Counted from the first letter of the stretch, positions 1 to 5,422 are shown. The stretch: 5,422 bases of DNA from Hymenobacter sp. (GCA_025362615.1 JANYFQ010000581.1:1-5422); one strand, 5' to 3'. Numbers and translations: made by a program. The notes: a model not told the origin generated them from the letters alone.

Positions 1-1755
1 CAACGAAGCCGCGCCGTTGGCGGCCCCGCTTTCGCGGCGCTGTTCGAGCATGGCCAGCGTCTGGACGGTCTTGCCCAGGCCCATATCGTCGGCCAGACAG
101 CCGCCGAACTGGTAGTCCTGCACGAAGCGCAGCCAGTTGTAGCCGGCCTTTTGGTAGGGCCGCAGTTCGCCCCGAAACCCAGCCGGCAGCGCGTGGTCTT
201 CGACCTCGGCAAAGTTGCGGAGCCTGGCCAGCTTGCGGGTCATTTTGACCGTGGCCAGCTCCGAGCTTTGCAAATCGGCGACGAGTGCCAGGTGGTGCCG
301 GCGCAGGCCCAGGCCGTCGGGGCGTTCTTCGGCGAAGGCGAACAGCTCCAGGTAGTCGGCGAACCACTCTTCGGGAATGATGGCTACCTGACCGTCAGGC
401 AACTGAAACTCGCGGCGGCGCTGCAAGATGTGGCCGCGCAACCGCACGAAGGGCACCGCAAAATCGCCAAAATACACCGTGCCGCGCACGTCGAACCAGT
501 CGCCGGCTTCCACAATGCCGACTTCGGCCCGCACCGGCCCCACAAAGTAGCGTTGCCCGGCCGAGGCGGCGCTTTCGATGGTGTAGCCCAAGGTTGTTAG
601 CTCCACCGAGTTGGCCGCCAGCCAGGCAAAGGCCTGCGCTTTGGGCAGCGCGGCCCGGCCACCCGCCACGGCCAGGCCGCGCTCGTGGAGCGCGGCCACG
701 GCCGCCGCTTCTTCGGCTGAATTACGCAGCAACCGGTGAAAAACGTAGCTGTCGGTCGTTTTTTCGAGGCGTACACTCACCGGTTTTTCCGCGCCTAGCG
801 GCACGGCGTGCGGGCCGTAGCGAAAGCTCAAATCGAAGTAAATCAACTCTTCGCCAGCGGACCCAGGGGGCAGCGGCGGCTTGGGCAGCGGCACCCGGCC
901 CCGGCGCGGCGGCCCCACGGGCCGCAGCGGCACCTCGGCCGCCGCCGGGGCCGGGGCCACGTCGGTAAACGTAAGCCAGGGCCGCGCCAGGTATCGCTCC
1001 GAGCGAATGTCGAACCCCCGGGCGTGAACCTCGAATGATTCCATGAGCGGGGCCACGAATTTCTGAAAATAGCTCTCCTCCACCTGCCGGGGCACAGCGA
1101 TGAATTTCTTCTTCAAAAACGGCAGAATCTTACGCCCGTCCACCGCCGTGCGGAAGGTGTAGAGCAAACTACCAAGCAGCAGCCAGGCCGGTTGCAGGCT
1201 CACCAAATGAGCGTTTTGATACTGAAAATCAAGCCGCTGACCCTGGTACTGGATGGTGGGAAAATAGTGTGTGCCGTCGTCGTTGCGCCGGAAGTGGAAC
1301 AGGATGGAAGCCGGCACCGGGGCCAGGGCGATTTCGTGCCACGTCGGCTCGCCATCGCGCCCCATCACGAAAATACGCCGGCCTTCGAGGCGGGCCAGCA
1401 CGGCCGCCATGCGGGCCTGTACGTGCCGGGCCAGGGCCTCCTGCAAGGGCTTGTCGCCCTTTTCGGGGTGGTATGTTTTGAGGAAAAAGTCGGCCGTTGC
1501 CACCTTCCGCGGCCAGAATTCTTTGATGACGGCCTCCTGCTGGAGCTGGTCGCAGAGTTCCACCAACTCCAGGTCCACGGCATCCAACCCCGCCGCAAAC
1601 TCGTGGGCGTTTTTGCCCGACAGCGTTTGGTGTTGCAGCGTAAGCTGCTGCCTGGCGTTGAGTTGCACCACGTAGGCTGCAAACAGGTGCCCCAGAAACT
1701 CGTGCTCAAAAAGCGAATAAACTATCTGAAACGGTTCGGTGGTAGAAACTTTCAT
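1..1755 (-). CDS. SNF2-family DEAD/DEAH-box helicase, N-terminal part (runs off left edge)
   Basis: This is the first 585 codons of an SNF2/SWI2-type superfamily 2 ATPase, a protein that moves along or remodels nucleic acid using ATP. Near the truncated end are the two diagnostic motifs: a Q-motif-like LRPYQKAGYNWL at residues 531-542, and motif I (Walker A) GGCLADDMGLGKTVQT starting at residue 551, with the ATP-binding Lys at 562. The DEGH box and the second RecA-like lobe must lie beyond the window. Residues 1 to about 500 match the layout of Bacteroidota SNF2 proteins, which carry a long poorly characterised N-terminal region, possibly the bacterial SNF2-associated domain. A Pro/Ala/Arg-rich linker sits at about 266-303. 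The ATG at 1755 (MKVSTTEPFQ) is the natural start: it lies 71 bases after the preceding stop and no ribosome binding site is visible. Family assignment is firm; the cellular role is unknown. It may be co-transcribed with the upstream gene. Confidence 0.9.
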   Translation of the reverse strand, partial: MKVSTTEPFQIVYSLFEHEFLGHLFAAYVVQLNARQQLTLQHQTLSGKNAHEFAAGLDAVDLELVELCDQLQQEAVIKEFWPRKVATADFFLKTYHPEKGDKPLQEALARHVQARMAAVLARLEGRRIFVMGRDGEPTWHEIALAPVPASILFHFRRNDDGTHYFPTIQYQGQRLDFQYQNAHLVSLQPAWLLLGSLLYTFRTAVDGRKILPFLKKKFIAVPRQVEESYFQKFVAPLMESFEVHARGFDIRSERYLARPWLTFTDVAPAPAAAEVPLRPVGPPRRGRVPLPKPPLPPGSAGEELIYFDLSFRYGPHAVPLGAEKPVSVRLEKTTDSYVFHRLLRNSAEEAAAVAALHERGLAVAGGRAALPKAQAFAWLAANSVELTTLGYTIESAASAGQRYFVGPVRAEVGIVEAGDWFDVRGTVYFGDFAVPFVRLRGHILQRRREFQLPDGQVAIIPEEWFADYLELFAFAEERPDGLGLRRHHLALVADLQSSELATVKMTRKLARLRNFAEVEDHALPAGFRGELRPYQKAGYNWLRFVQDYQFGGCLADDMGLGKTVQTLAMLEQRRESGAANGAASL

Positions 1756-1816
1756 AGCCGCGCACAAGAGGGCGCAAGTTAAGACCCGGCCCGTGAACAC
1801 ACGCTTTGCGCGGCTA
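1755..1816 (-). promoter_or_regulatory. Inverted repeat overlapping the helicase start codon
   Basis: TAGCCGCGCA at 1755-1764 and TGCGCGGCTA at 1807-1816 are perfect 10-base inverted repeats separated by 42 bases. In minus-strand RNA one arm runs right up to and includes the A of the helicase AUG, and the U of the AUG could add a G-U pair with the base opposite 1817. The other arm begins 11 bases after the TAA of the upstream gene. The stem could occlude translation initiation, or it could act as a weak transcription end for the upstream gene, although no U-run follows. The repeat is seen directly; the function is inferred. Confidence 0.5.
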
Positions 1817-1826
1817 CTGCATCTGG

Positions 1827-3572
1827 TTACGGTCGCACTTCCAGCCAGCCCTTGTAACGCCGCTTGTAACGGCCATCCACTACCAAATAAAAATAAAGCC
1901 CTGGTGCCGGCACGACGTTAGGCCAGTCGTTGTGGTAGTCATCGGTGCGGTAAACTTCGCGGCCCCAACGGTCAAAAAGGTACAGTCCCAACGGCCTGAT
2001 GCTGGGGGTAGTTAACAGAAAGTGTTCGTTCAAACCGTCGCCATTGGGTGTGATGATGTTGGGAATGGAATCGAGGACTTCGCACCCGTACGTACGCACC
2101 TGCACAATAGTCGTGGCGTTCAGGCAGCGGTTGGATACCGTAAAGGCATATCGGCCGGCGGAGGGTACGGGCAGGCCCGCACCGCTGGGCGGCGGGCCGC
2201 TCCACGAATAGCGCAGGCCGGGAGGCAGCACGGGCAGGGGCAAACGCAGGGGCAACGCATCGGCGCACACCAGCGTGTCGGCGGGGAGGCGGGGCACGAC
2301 AGGTGGCAAAGCCAGAGTAAGAAATACACTGTCGGCTACGGCGCAGCCATCAGCCGTGCGGGCTACCAAGCGGTAGCGGCCGGGGGCCATCAGGGTACGG
2401 GTAGGGCCGGTTGAGCCATCGGCCCATTGATAACTGGCAAAGCCGGGGCGGGCCGTCACGGCGAAGGGTTCGTTGGGGCAAAGAGAAGCCGGCGGGGCAC
2501 TCAGCCCCAGCAAACCATTGGCTACGGGCACGTAGGGTCGTACCTCCAGGCTATCTTGCAGGGTGCCGCAGCCGAAATCGGCAATCACCCGGTAGCGGCC
2601 CGGGCGGGTTATGGTAATGCGGCGGGTAGTTTCGCCAGTGCTCCAGCGATAGCTGCCGAAACCGGGTTGCGCCTCAAGCACTACGGCAGCGGCGTTGGGG
2701 CAATTGCCCAGCAACTGGTCGGGCCCAAGCTCCAGGGCCAGGCCAGCGGGGGGCTCGGCTACCACGGACACGTCATCGATGGCGTAGCGGGCGGCACCGC
2801 CCCAGCGGTTGTTCGTCCAGAGCGGGCGTTGCGGGGTGTCGGCGTTCGTGTCGAAGTTACCAAGCGTCAGGTATTCTTCGCCGCCCTGTGCAACGAAGGT
2901 GCCCGTGACGGGTGTAAAATTGGCCGTGTCGGTTAAAAAAACGCCGGGGGGGCTGCTCACCTGCGGCTGCACGGGTAGGCGGTCGTTGTTGGCCGCAACA
3001 ATTCGCAGCACCGAGAAGTGGGCACTCAGCCGGGGGATGGCAATGGGCGGGGTAAGCGCAAAAGTAAACTCGCGGCCCTGGGCCAGCCGCACGTAAAACG
3101 TAACGCGGTAAGTACAGCCCGCGCGCAACGGAGCCAACAAGCGCGTTTGGGCATAGCTGCGTGCAGTGGTGAACGCCGGAGGGGTCGTAGCTAAATTATC
3201 CAGGGCTTGCAGCAGGATATAGGCGCGGCCCGTGCGCGGCACGAACCAGGAAGAATCCTGCCGACTAAGCCCCAACAACACCCGTTGCCCCTCCAAGAAG
3301 GCCCTGGAATTGCATGGCAGATGATGAGAAGGCGGGCAATAAGTTGGGGAGTACCAATTATCGGCATCCGTACCAGTTCCCACACAGTCAATAACATTGT
3401 TATAAGTACTTAAATAGCTGCATATACCTATTTGAGGCATTCCTGGAACGACAGAACCAATACGGCAACGTCGATACCGCTCGAAGCTGCTGTTGCCCAC
3501 CAAATTTTGAGCCTTGCTCAACGGAGTAAGAATGGGCAGGGAAAATAGAAGGAATAAAATTATTTTTCTCAT
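1827..3572 (-). CDS. Secreted multi-domain protein with type B T9SS (gliding-motility-associated) C-terminal domain
   Basis: A 581-residue exported protein. Residues 1-21 are a signal peptide (MRKII, hydrophobic core, LSKAQ cleavage region). The mature N-terminus opens with NLVGNSSFE, a common start in this class, and a beta-rich region to about 273 ends in AIDDVSVV, as in jelly-roll carbohydrate-binding-like domains. Three Ig/PKD-like modules follow at about 279-345, 353-420 and 428-494. Each has a central Trp (310, 383, 457), a GRY turn and a possible Cys pair (291/335, 365/410, 436/483). The C-terminus (about 497-581) is the CHU_C/gliding-motility-associated domain: ITPNGDG at 507-513, LYLFDRWGREVY at 530-541, PGLYFY at 557-562 and YKGWLEV at 573-579. 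In this family that domain directs export by the type IX system and attachment to, or release from, the cell surface. No catalytic domain is recognised, so an adhesin or structural role is inferred. The ATG at 3572 is chosen because it gives a complete signal peptide. Confidence 0.9.
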   Translation of the reverse strand: MRKIILFLLFSLPILTPLSKAQNLVGNSSFERYRRCRIGSVVPGMPQIGICSYLSTYNNVIDCVGTGTDADNWYSPTYCPPSHHLPCNSRAFLEGQRVLLGLSRQDSSWFVPRTGRAYILLQALDNLATTPPAFTTARSYAQTRLLAPLRAGCTYRVTFYVRLAQGREFTFALTPPIAIPRLSAHFSVLRIVAANNDRLPVQPQVSSPPGVFLTDTANFTPVTGTFVAQGGEEYLTLGNFDTNADTPQRPLWTNNRWGGAARYAIDDVSVVAEPPAGLALELGPDQLLGNCPNAAAVVLEAQPGFGSYRWSTGETTRRITITRPGRYRVIADFGCGTLQDSLEVRPYVPVANGLLGLSAPPASLCPNEPFAVTARPGFASYQWADGSTGPTRTLMAPGRYRLVARTADGCAVADSVFLTLALPPVVPRLPADTLVCADALPLRLPLPVLPPGLRYSWSGPPPSGAGLPVPSAGRYAFTVSNRCLNATTIVQVRTYGCEVLDSIPNIITPNGDGLNEHFLLTTPSIRPLGLYLFDRWGREVYRTDDYHNDWPNVVPAPGLYFYLVVDGRYKRRYKGWLEVRP

Positions 3573-3669
3573 GGAGTTATTGTAAATAAATAAAGCCCCG
3601 ACTGGCGCTAATTACGGCTTCGCCCAAACTCGCGCCAGTACCGCGCCGAACCCGCCAGCCAACAACCTC
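3573..3669. promoter_or_regulatory. AT-rich leader and short inverted repeat upstream of the secreted protein
   Basis: The roughly 25 bases next to the ATG at 3572 are very AT-rich on the minus strand (TTTATTTATTTACAATAACT). A perfect 8-base inverted repeat, ACTGGCGC at 3601-3608 and GCGCCAGT at 3632-3639, lies 29-67 bases upstream of the start, with a 23-base loop. The promoter of the secreted-protein gene probably lies here or within the adjacent repeats, but I could not match a convincing Bacteroidota -33/-7 pair (TTG and TAnnTTTG), and no Shine-Dalgarno sequence is visible, which is normal for the phylum. Any regulatory role of the inverted repeat is inferred. Confidence 0.35.
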
Positions 3670-3696
3670 AGGACTTACGCACTGGTGAAATTTACC

Positions 3697-3850
3697 AACC
3701 GCGAAGCGGTGATATGCTGATAGTGACGGCATGGAAGGCAGCCCCAAACCGCGAAGCGGTGACACCTCCCACCCCTGATAGGTGCCACCGCTTCGCGGTT
3801 TGGAAGTTCGCCAAACAACTTGACTACCAACATGACACCGCTTCGCGGTT
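3697..3850. repeat. Four copies of the palindromic motif AACCGCGAAGCGGT
   Basis: Copies in the forward sense are at 3697-3710 and 3747-3760; copies in the reverse sense (ACCGCTTCGCGGTT) are at 3787-3800 and 3837-3850. The two copies in each orientation are exactly 50 bases apart, and the set is symmetric. Each motif is itself a small imperfect hairpin (ACCGC-GAA-GCGGT). All four cores are identical while the sequence between them has diverged, which points to selection or recent homogenisation of the motif. Confidence 0.9.
3744..3803 (-). other. Long central hairpin of element 1
   Basis: Positions 3744-3767 pair with 3780-3803 around a 12-base loop, giving a 24-bp stem with a single mismatch (A3762 against C3785). 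In minus-strand RNA that mismatch becomes a U-G pair, and the next two outer positions (3743/3804 and 3742/3805) also become G-U pairs, extending the stem to 26. Such a stem would be stable in RNA transcribed through from the permease gene. No U-run follows, so an intrinsic terminator is not well supported; a role as transcript stabiliser or processing site is possible. Confidence 0.7.
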
Positions 3851-3902
3851 GGGCAGAGTGCGTAAGTCCTAAACCTTATAACTGCTGTTACGCGGTGCCG
3901 CG

Positions 3903-3912
3903 CCCCCCCCCC
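3903..3912. repeat. Run of ten C residues
   Basis: An uninterrupted tract of ten C on the plus strand (ten G in minus-strand RNA) lies inside the left arm of element 2. The matching right arm has only five G at 4051-4055, so the tract seems to have expanded on one side. It is noncoding; length variation or a sequencing-length error here would not change any protein. Confidence 0.85.
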
Positions 3913-4050
3913 ACGGGGTTCCGTAGCAAAGCCGGGGGTTGGCGCGAAGCGCACACCCCCGGTAAGTCAGGCAGAGGCGGCCGAACCCCAACGGGGTTCC
4001 GTAGCTTGACCGCTGCATAGCAAGCCAAAATGAAAGCTACGGAACCCCGT
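3913..4050. repeat. Three copies of ACGGGGTTCCGTAGC
   Basis: Two direct copies lie at 3913-3927 and 3991-4005 and one inverted copy at 4036-4050, all identical over 15 bases. The second and third copies extend to a perfect 17-bp stem (3991-4007 with 4034-4050, 26-base loop), and the first and third to a perfect 20-bp stem (3908-3927 with 4036-4055). The two pairings use the same right arm and exclude each other. On the minus strand the shared arm lies about 25-45 bases after the permease stop, where a transcript-end structure would be expected, though without a U-run. Confidence 0.85.
3932..3962. other. GC-rich hairpin within element 2
   Basis: CCGGGGGT at 3932-3939 pairs with ACCCCCGG at 3955-3962, and inside a 2x2 internal loop GCGC at 3942-3945 pairs with GCGC at 3949-3952 around a GAA triloop. 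Its tip shares the 9-mer CGCGAAGCG (3943-3951) with the motif repeated four times in element 1, which hints that the two elements may have a common source. Confidence 0.6.
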
Positions 4051-4079
4051 GGGGGTTTGAAGCACCGCGTAACGTCAGC

Positions 4080-5309
4080 TTATAAATTATCCCGGATTTC
4101 CAACCGGCCCGCATTCAGCGCCGGGCGAATGCTGACGGCCAGCGTGATGAGCACGATGGCCACGCAGATAAAGGCAATGTCAGAAGCCTGCATCTTGACG
4201 GGGTACGAGTCCACGACGCTCGTGGCCATGCCCATGCTCACGACGTGGAACGTCTGCTGAATCCAGCAAATCGTGACGCCCAGCACCAGGCCCGTGCTGG
4301 CCCCGACCAGTGCCACGATGGCCCCCACCAGCAGAAACGTGCGCCGCACGGTGGTTTCGGTGGCACCCATTGCCAGCAGCACGGCAATGTCTTTCTTCTT
4401 GTCAATCACCAACATCGAAAGCGAAAAGAAGATATTGAGCGAGGCGATGAGGAGGATGAAGGCGAAGGTGATGAAGACGAACAGCTTCTCGACCTTGATG
4501 GCTTTGAGCAGGCTCACGTGCTGCTCGTCGGAGTCGAGGACTTTGAAACCGGGGCCCAAATCCTGCCGGAGCTGCTGCTTCACGTCGGCCACGTCGAAGC
4601 TTTCGCCGACACGCACGAACAGGGCCGTGCGGCGGTTGTCGTAGCCGAGCAGGCGGCGGGCAAACTCCAGGGGCACAAAGATGTAGCTGTCGTCCATGTG
4701 CTGCTCGATGAGAAACACGCCGCCGGCCAGGATGTCCTGCTGGTTGAAGGCTTTGTCGGGGTTGAGGCTGAGGGTTTTGCGGCCGGTGTTGCGCGGGTAC
4801 AGCATCCGCAAAGGCGCAAGGCGGTTGTCGAGGGTAATGCTCAGCTCGTGCTGCACCCCGGCCCCGATGAGGGCGTACTCCAACGAGTCGCGCCGCAGGC
4901 GGTGGTCGCCTTCCCGGATGCTGGCATCGAGGTTGCTGTGCCCGAAGTAGTTATCCGAGATGCCGCGCATCTTTACCACCATTTGCCGGTCGTGGTATTG
5001 CAGCAGGGCGTTGTCTTCGATGACTTCGGTGAGCAGCGCCACGCCCGGCGTGGCCTGCAAGCGCCGCAGCAGCACCGCATCTACCTTAAATGCTTTGCCT
5101 TTGGTGGCCGAAATGACAAGGTTGGGGTCGGACTTGCCGTAGAGCGTCCGCACCAAATCTTCGAGCCCGTTGAAGACCGAGAGCACGATGATGAGCGCCA
5201 TCGTGCCAACCGCCACGCCCACCATCGAAATGTTGGAAATGATGGTGATGATGTTGCGCTTGTTCTTCGAGCGGAAATAGCGCCGGGCAATGATGAGGGG
5301 TACGTTCAA
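4080..5309 (-). CDS. ABC transporter permease, LolC/LolE (FtsX-like) family
   Basis: A 409-residue inner-membrane permease of the lipoprotein-releasing type, a full-length match to the family's usual 400-420. In the Lol system such proteins, with the ATPase LolD, extract lipoproteins from the inner membrane and hand them to a periplasmic carrier. The N-terminal signature is clear: IARRYFRSKNK followed by TM1 with ISMVGVAVGTMALIIVLSVFNG at about 27-48. Residues 49-275 form the periplasmic MacB-like domain. TM2 is at about 276-300, followed by the cytoplasmic coupling segment IDKKKDIAVLLAMGAT (302-317) that contacts the ATPase in this family, then TM3 (about 323-350) and TM4 (about 376-395). 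The start is TTG at 5309: an in-frame TAA lies two codons upstream (5316-5318) and no in-frame ATG precedes the conserved N-terminus. No LolD gene is in the window; substrate specificity and LolC versus LolE identity cannot be decided. The stop codon lies in the end of repeat element 2. Confidence 0.88.
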   Translation of the reverse strand: MNVPLIIARRYFRSKNKRNIITIISNISMVGVAVGTMALIIVLSVFNGLEDLVRTLYGKSDPNLVISATKGKAFKVDAVLLRRLQATPGVALLTEVIEDNALLQYHDRQMVVKMRGISDNYFGHSNLDASIREGDHRLRRDSLEYALIGAGVQHELSITLDNRLAPLRMLYPRNTGRKTLSLNPDKAFNQQDILAGGVFLIEQHMDDSYIFVPLEFARRLLGYDNRRTALFVRVGESFDVADVKQQLRQDLGPGFKVLDSDEQHVSLLKAIKVEKLFVFITFAFILLIASLNIFFSLSMLVIDKKKDIAVLLAMGATETTVRRTFLLVGAIVALVGASTGLVLGVTICWIQQTFHVVSMGMATSVVDSYPVKMQASDIAFICVAIVLITLAVSIRPALNAGRLEIRDNL

Positions 5310-5422
5310 GATGAGTTAGAGCGGTTTCGCAATCAGTGTACACGTTTTATGTACCACCAAGCTGTGCTGCCACCGGAGGGGTCTCGCGTAAAATTCTCTG
5401 ATACAGCATTGTTCAACGCGAA
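5310..5422. other. Region upstream of the permease, no gene recognised
   Basis: This stretch presumably holds the permease leader or the end of the preceding gene. On the minus strand one frame stays open to TGA at 5333-5335 (ending WWYIKRVH) and another to TAA at 5316-5318 (ending CTLIAKPL), but neither tail resembles a family I know. The tail of rbfA, which precedes this kind of permease in some Bacteroidota, is not recognisable. The 8-base palindrome GTGTACAC lies at 5336-5343. No convincing promoter or ribosome binding site is visible. Confidence 0.4.

Larger units (their letters stand above)
3670..3870. mobile_element. MITE-like palindromic element 1 (201 bp, no ORF)
   Basis: AGGACTTACGCACT at 3670-3683 and its exact reverse complement AGTGCGTAAGTCCT at 3857-3870 form perfect 14-base terminal inverted repeats. 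Inside are four copies of a 14-base motif, two in each orientation, arranged in mirror symmetry about position 3773.5. The stretches between the motif copies are also partly complementary, so nearly the whole element folds on itself. There is no credible coding sequence. Short length, perfect terminal repeats and lack of a transposase are what non-autonomous MITEs show. GGACTTACGC-type ends also occur in some bacterial insertion sequences, from memory and unchecked. No clear target-site duplication is visible (flanks CCTC and AAAC), so insertion by transposition is inferred, not shown. Confidence 0.65.
3876..4085. mobile_element. MITE-like element 2, reaching into the permease stop codon
   Basis: GTTACGCGGTGC at 3887-3898 and its exact reverse complement at 4062-4073 are 12-base inverted repeats; extended outward they match at 15 of 17 positions (3882-3898 against 4062-4078). 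Both ends are bounded by TTATAA (3876-3881 and 4080-4085), which could be a target-site duplication or, since TTATAA is its own complement, part of the terminal repeat. Inside is a second perfect 20-base inverted pair at 3908-3927 and 4036-4055. There is no transposase ORF. The right TTATAA contains the TAA stop of the permease gene. Transposon origin is inferred from this architecture alone. Confidence 0.55.

Noticed and set aside
151..600. Open frame of 149 codons on the plus strand
   Set aside because: It lies wholly antisense to the SNF2 helicase, whose protein shows clear motifs; long antisense frames are expected at this GC content.
1192..1782. Open frame of 196 codons on the plus strand
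   Set aside because: Antisense shadow of the helicase N-terminal region, overlapping its start, with no recognisable domain or initiation signal.
2427..2936. Open frame of 169 codons on the plus strand, rich in Gly and Ala
   Set aside because: Antisense to the Ig-like modules of the secreted protein; its Gly/Ala richness is what the opposite strand of this GC-rich DNA gives.
3697..3850. Possible CRISPR array because of regularly spaced short repeats
   Set aside because: The repeats are only 14 bases, two in each orientation, the intervening segments are mutually complementary rather than unique, and no cas gene is present.
3577..3954. Open frame of 125 codons on the minus strand across the repeat region
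   Set aside because: It reads through both arms of the inverted repeats, has no family resemblance, and its composition follows the palindromic motifs rather than a protein.
3991..4050. Intrinsic terminator for the permease gene
   Set aside because: The 17-bp stem is in the right place, but no U-run follows on the minus strand, so it is reported as a repeat hairpin instead.
5086..5343. Open frame of 85 codons on the minus strand overlapping the permease start
   Set aside because: It is out of frame with the permease, is His-rich from reading the ATC/ATT codons in another frame, and has no family resemblance.
5333..5422. C-terminal end of an upstream gene such as rbfA
   Set aside because: The 29-residue tail does not resemble RbfA or any family I know, and another frame is equally open.

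Overview
The window suggests a GC-rich member of the Bacteroidota, most likely Hymenobacter or a close relative in the Cytophagales. The evidence is a secreted modular protein ending in a gliding-motility/type IX secretion C-terminal domain, a Bacteroidota-style SNF2 helicase with a long N-terminal region, start codons without clear Shine-Dalgarno sequences, and strongly GC-rich coding DNA. The genus is an inference; the phylum is well supported.

All three recognisable genes lie on the minus strand, so the region reads right to left. At 5310-5422 is a short stretch with no recognisable gene. At 4080-5309 is a complete LolC/LolE-type (FtsX-like) ABC transporter permease that starts with TTG. 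A 507-base gap follows (3573-4079), packed with inverted repeats. At 1827-3572 is a complete exported protein with a signal peptide, an N-terminal jelly-roll-like region, three cysteine-bearing Ig/PKD-like modules and a type B T9SS sorting domain. A 71-base gap follows, and 1-1755 holds the N-terminal 585 codons of an SNF2-family helicase that runs off the left edge just after its Walker A motif.

The three genes are not an obvious pathway: inner-membrane lipoprotein export, a surface or adhesin-like protein, and a DNA/RNA-dependent ATPase. Sharing a strand may mean partial co-transcription, but the repeat-filled gap suggests the permease and the surface protein are separate units.

The most unusual part is 3670-4085. 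It holds two adjacent MITE-like elements about 200 bases each, five bases apart. The first has perfect 14-base terminal inverted repeats and four copies of a 14-base motif in mirror symmetry. Nine of its ten transition-type mismatches would become G-U pairs in RNA made from the minus strand, the direction of the genes. The second has its own terminal repeats and three copies of a 15-base motif that can form alternative hairpins; its right end contains the permease stop codon. A second RNA-level feature is a 10-bp inverted repeat that could bury the start codon of the helicase.
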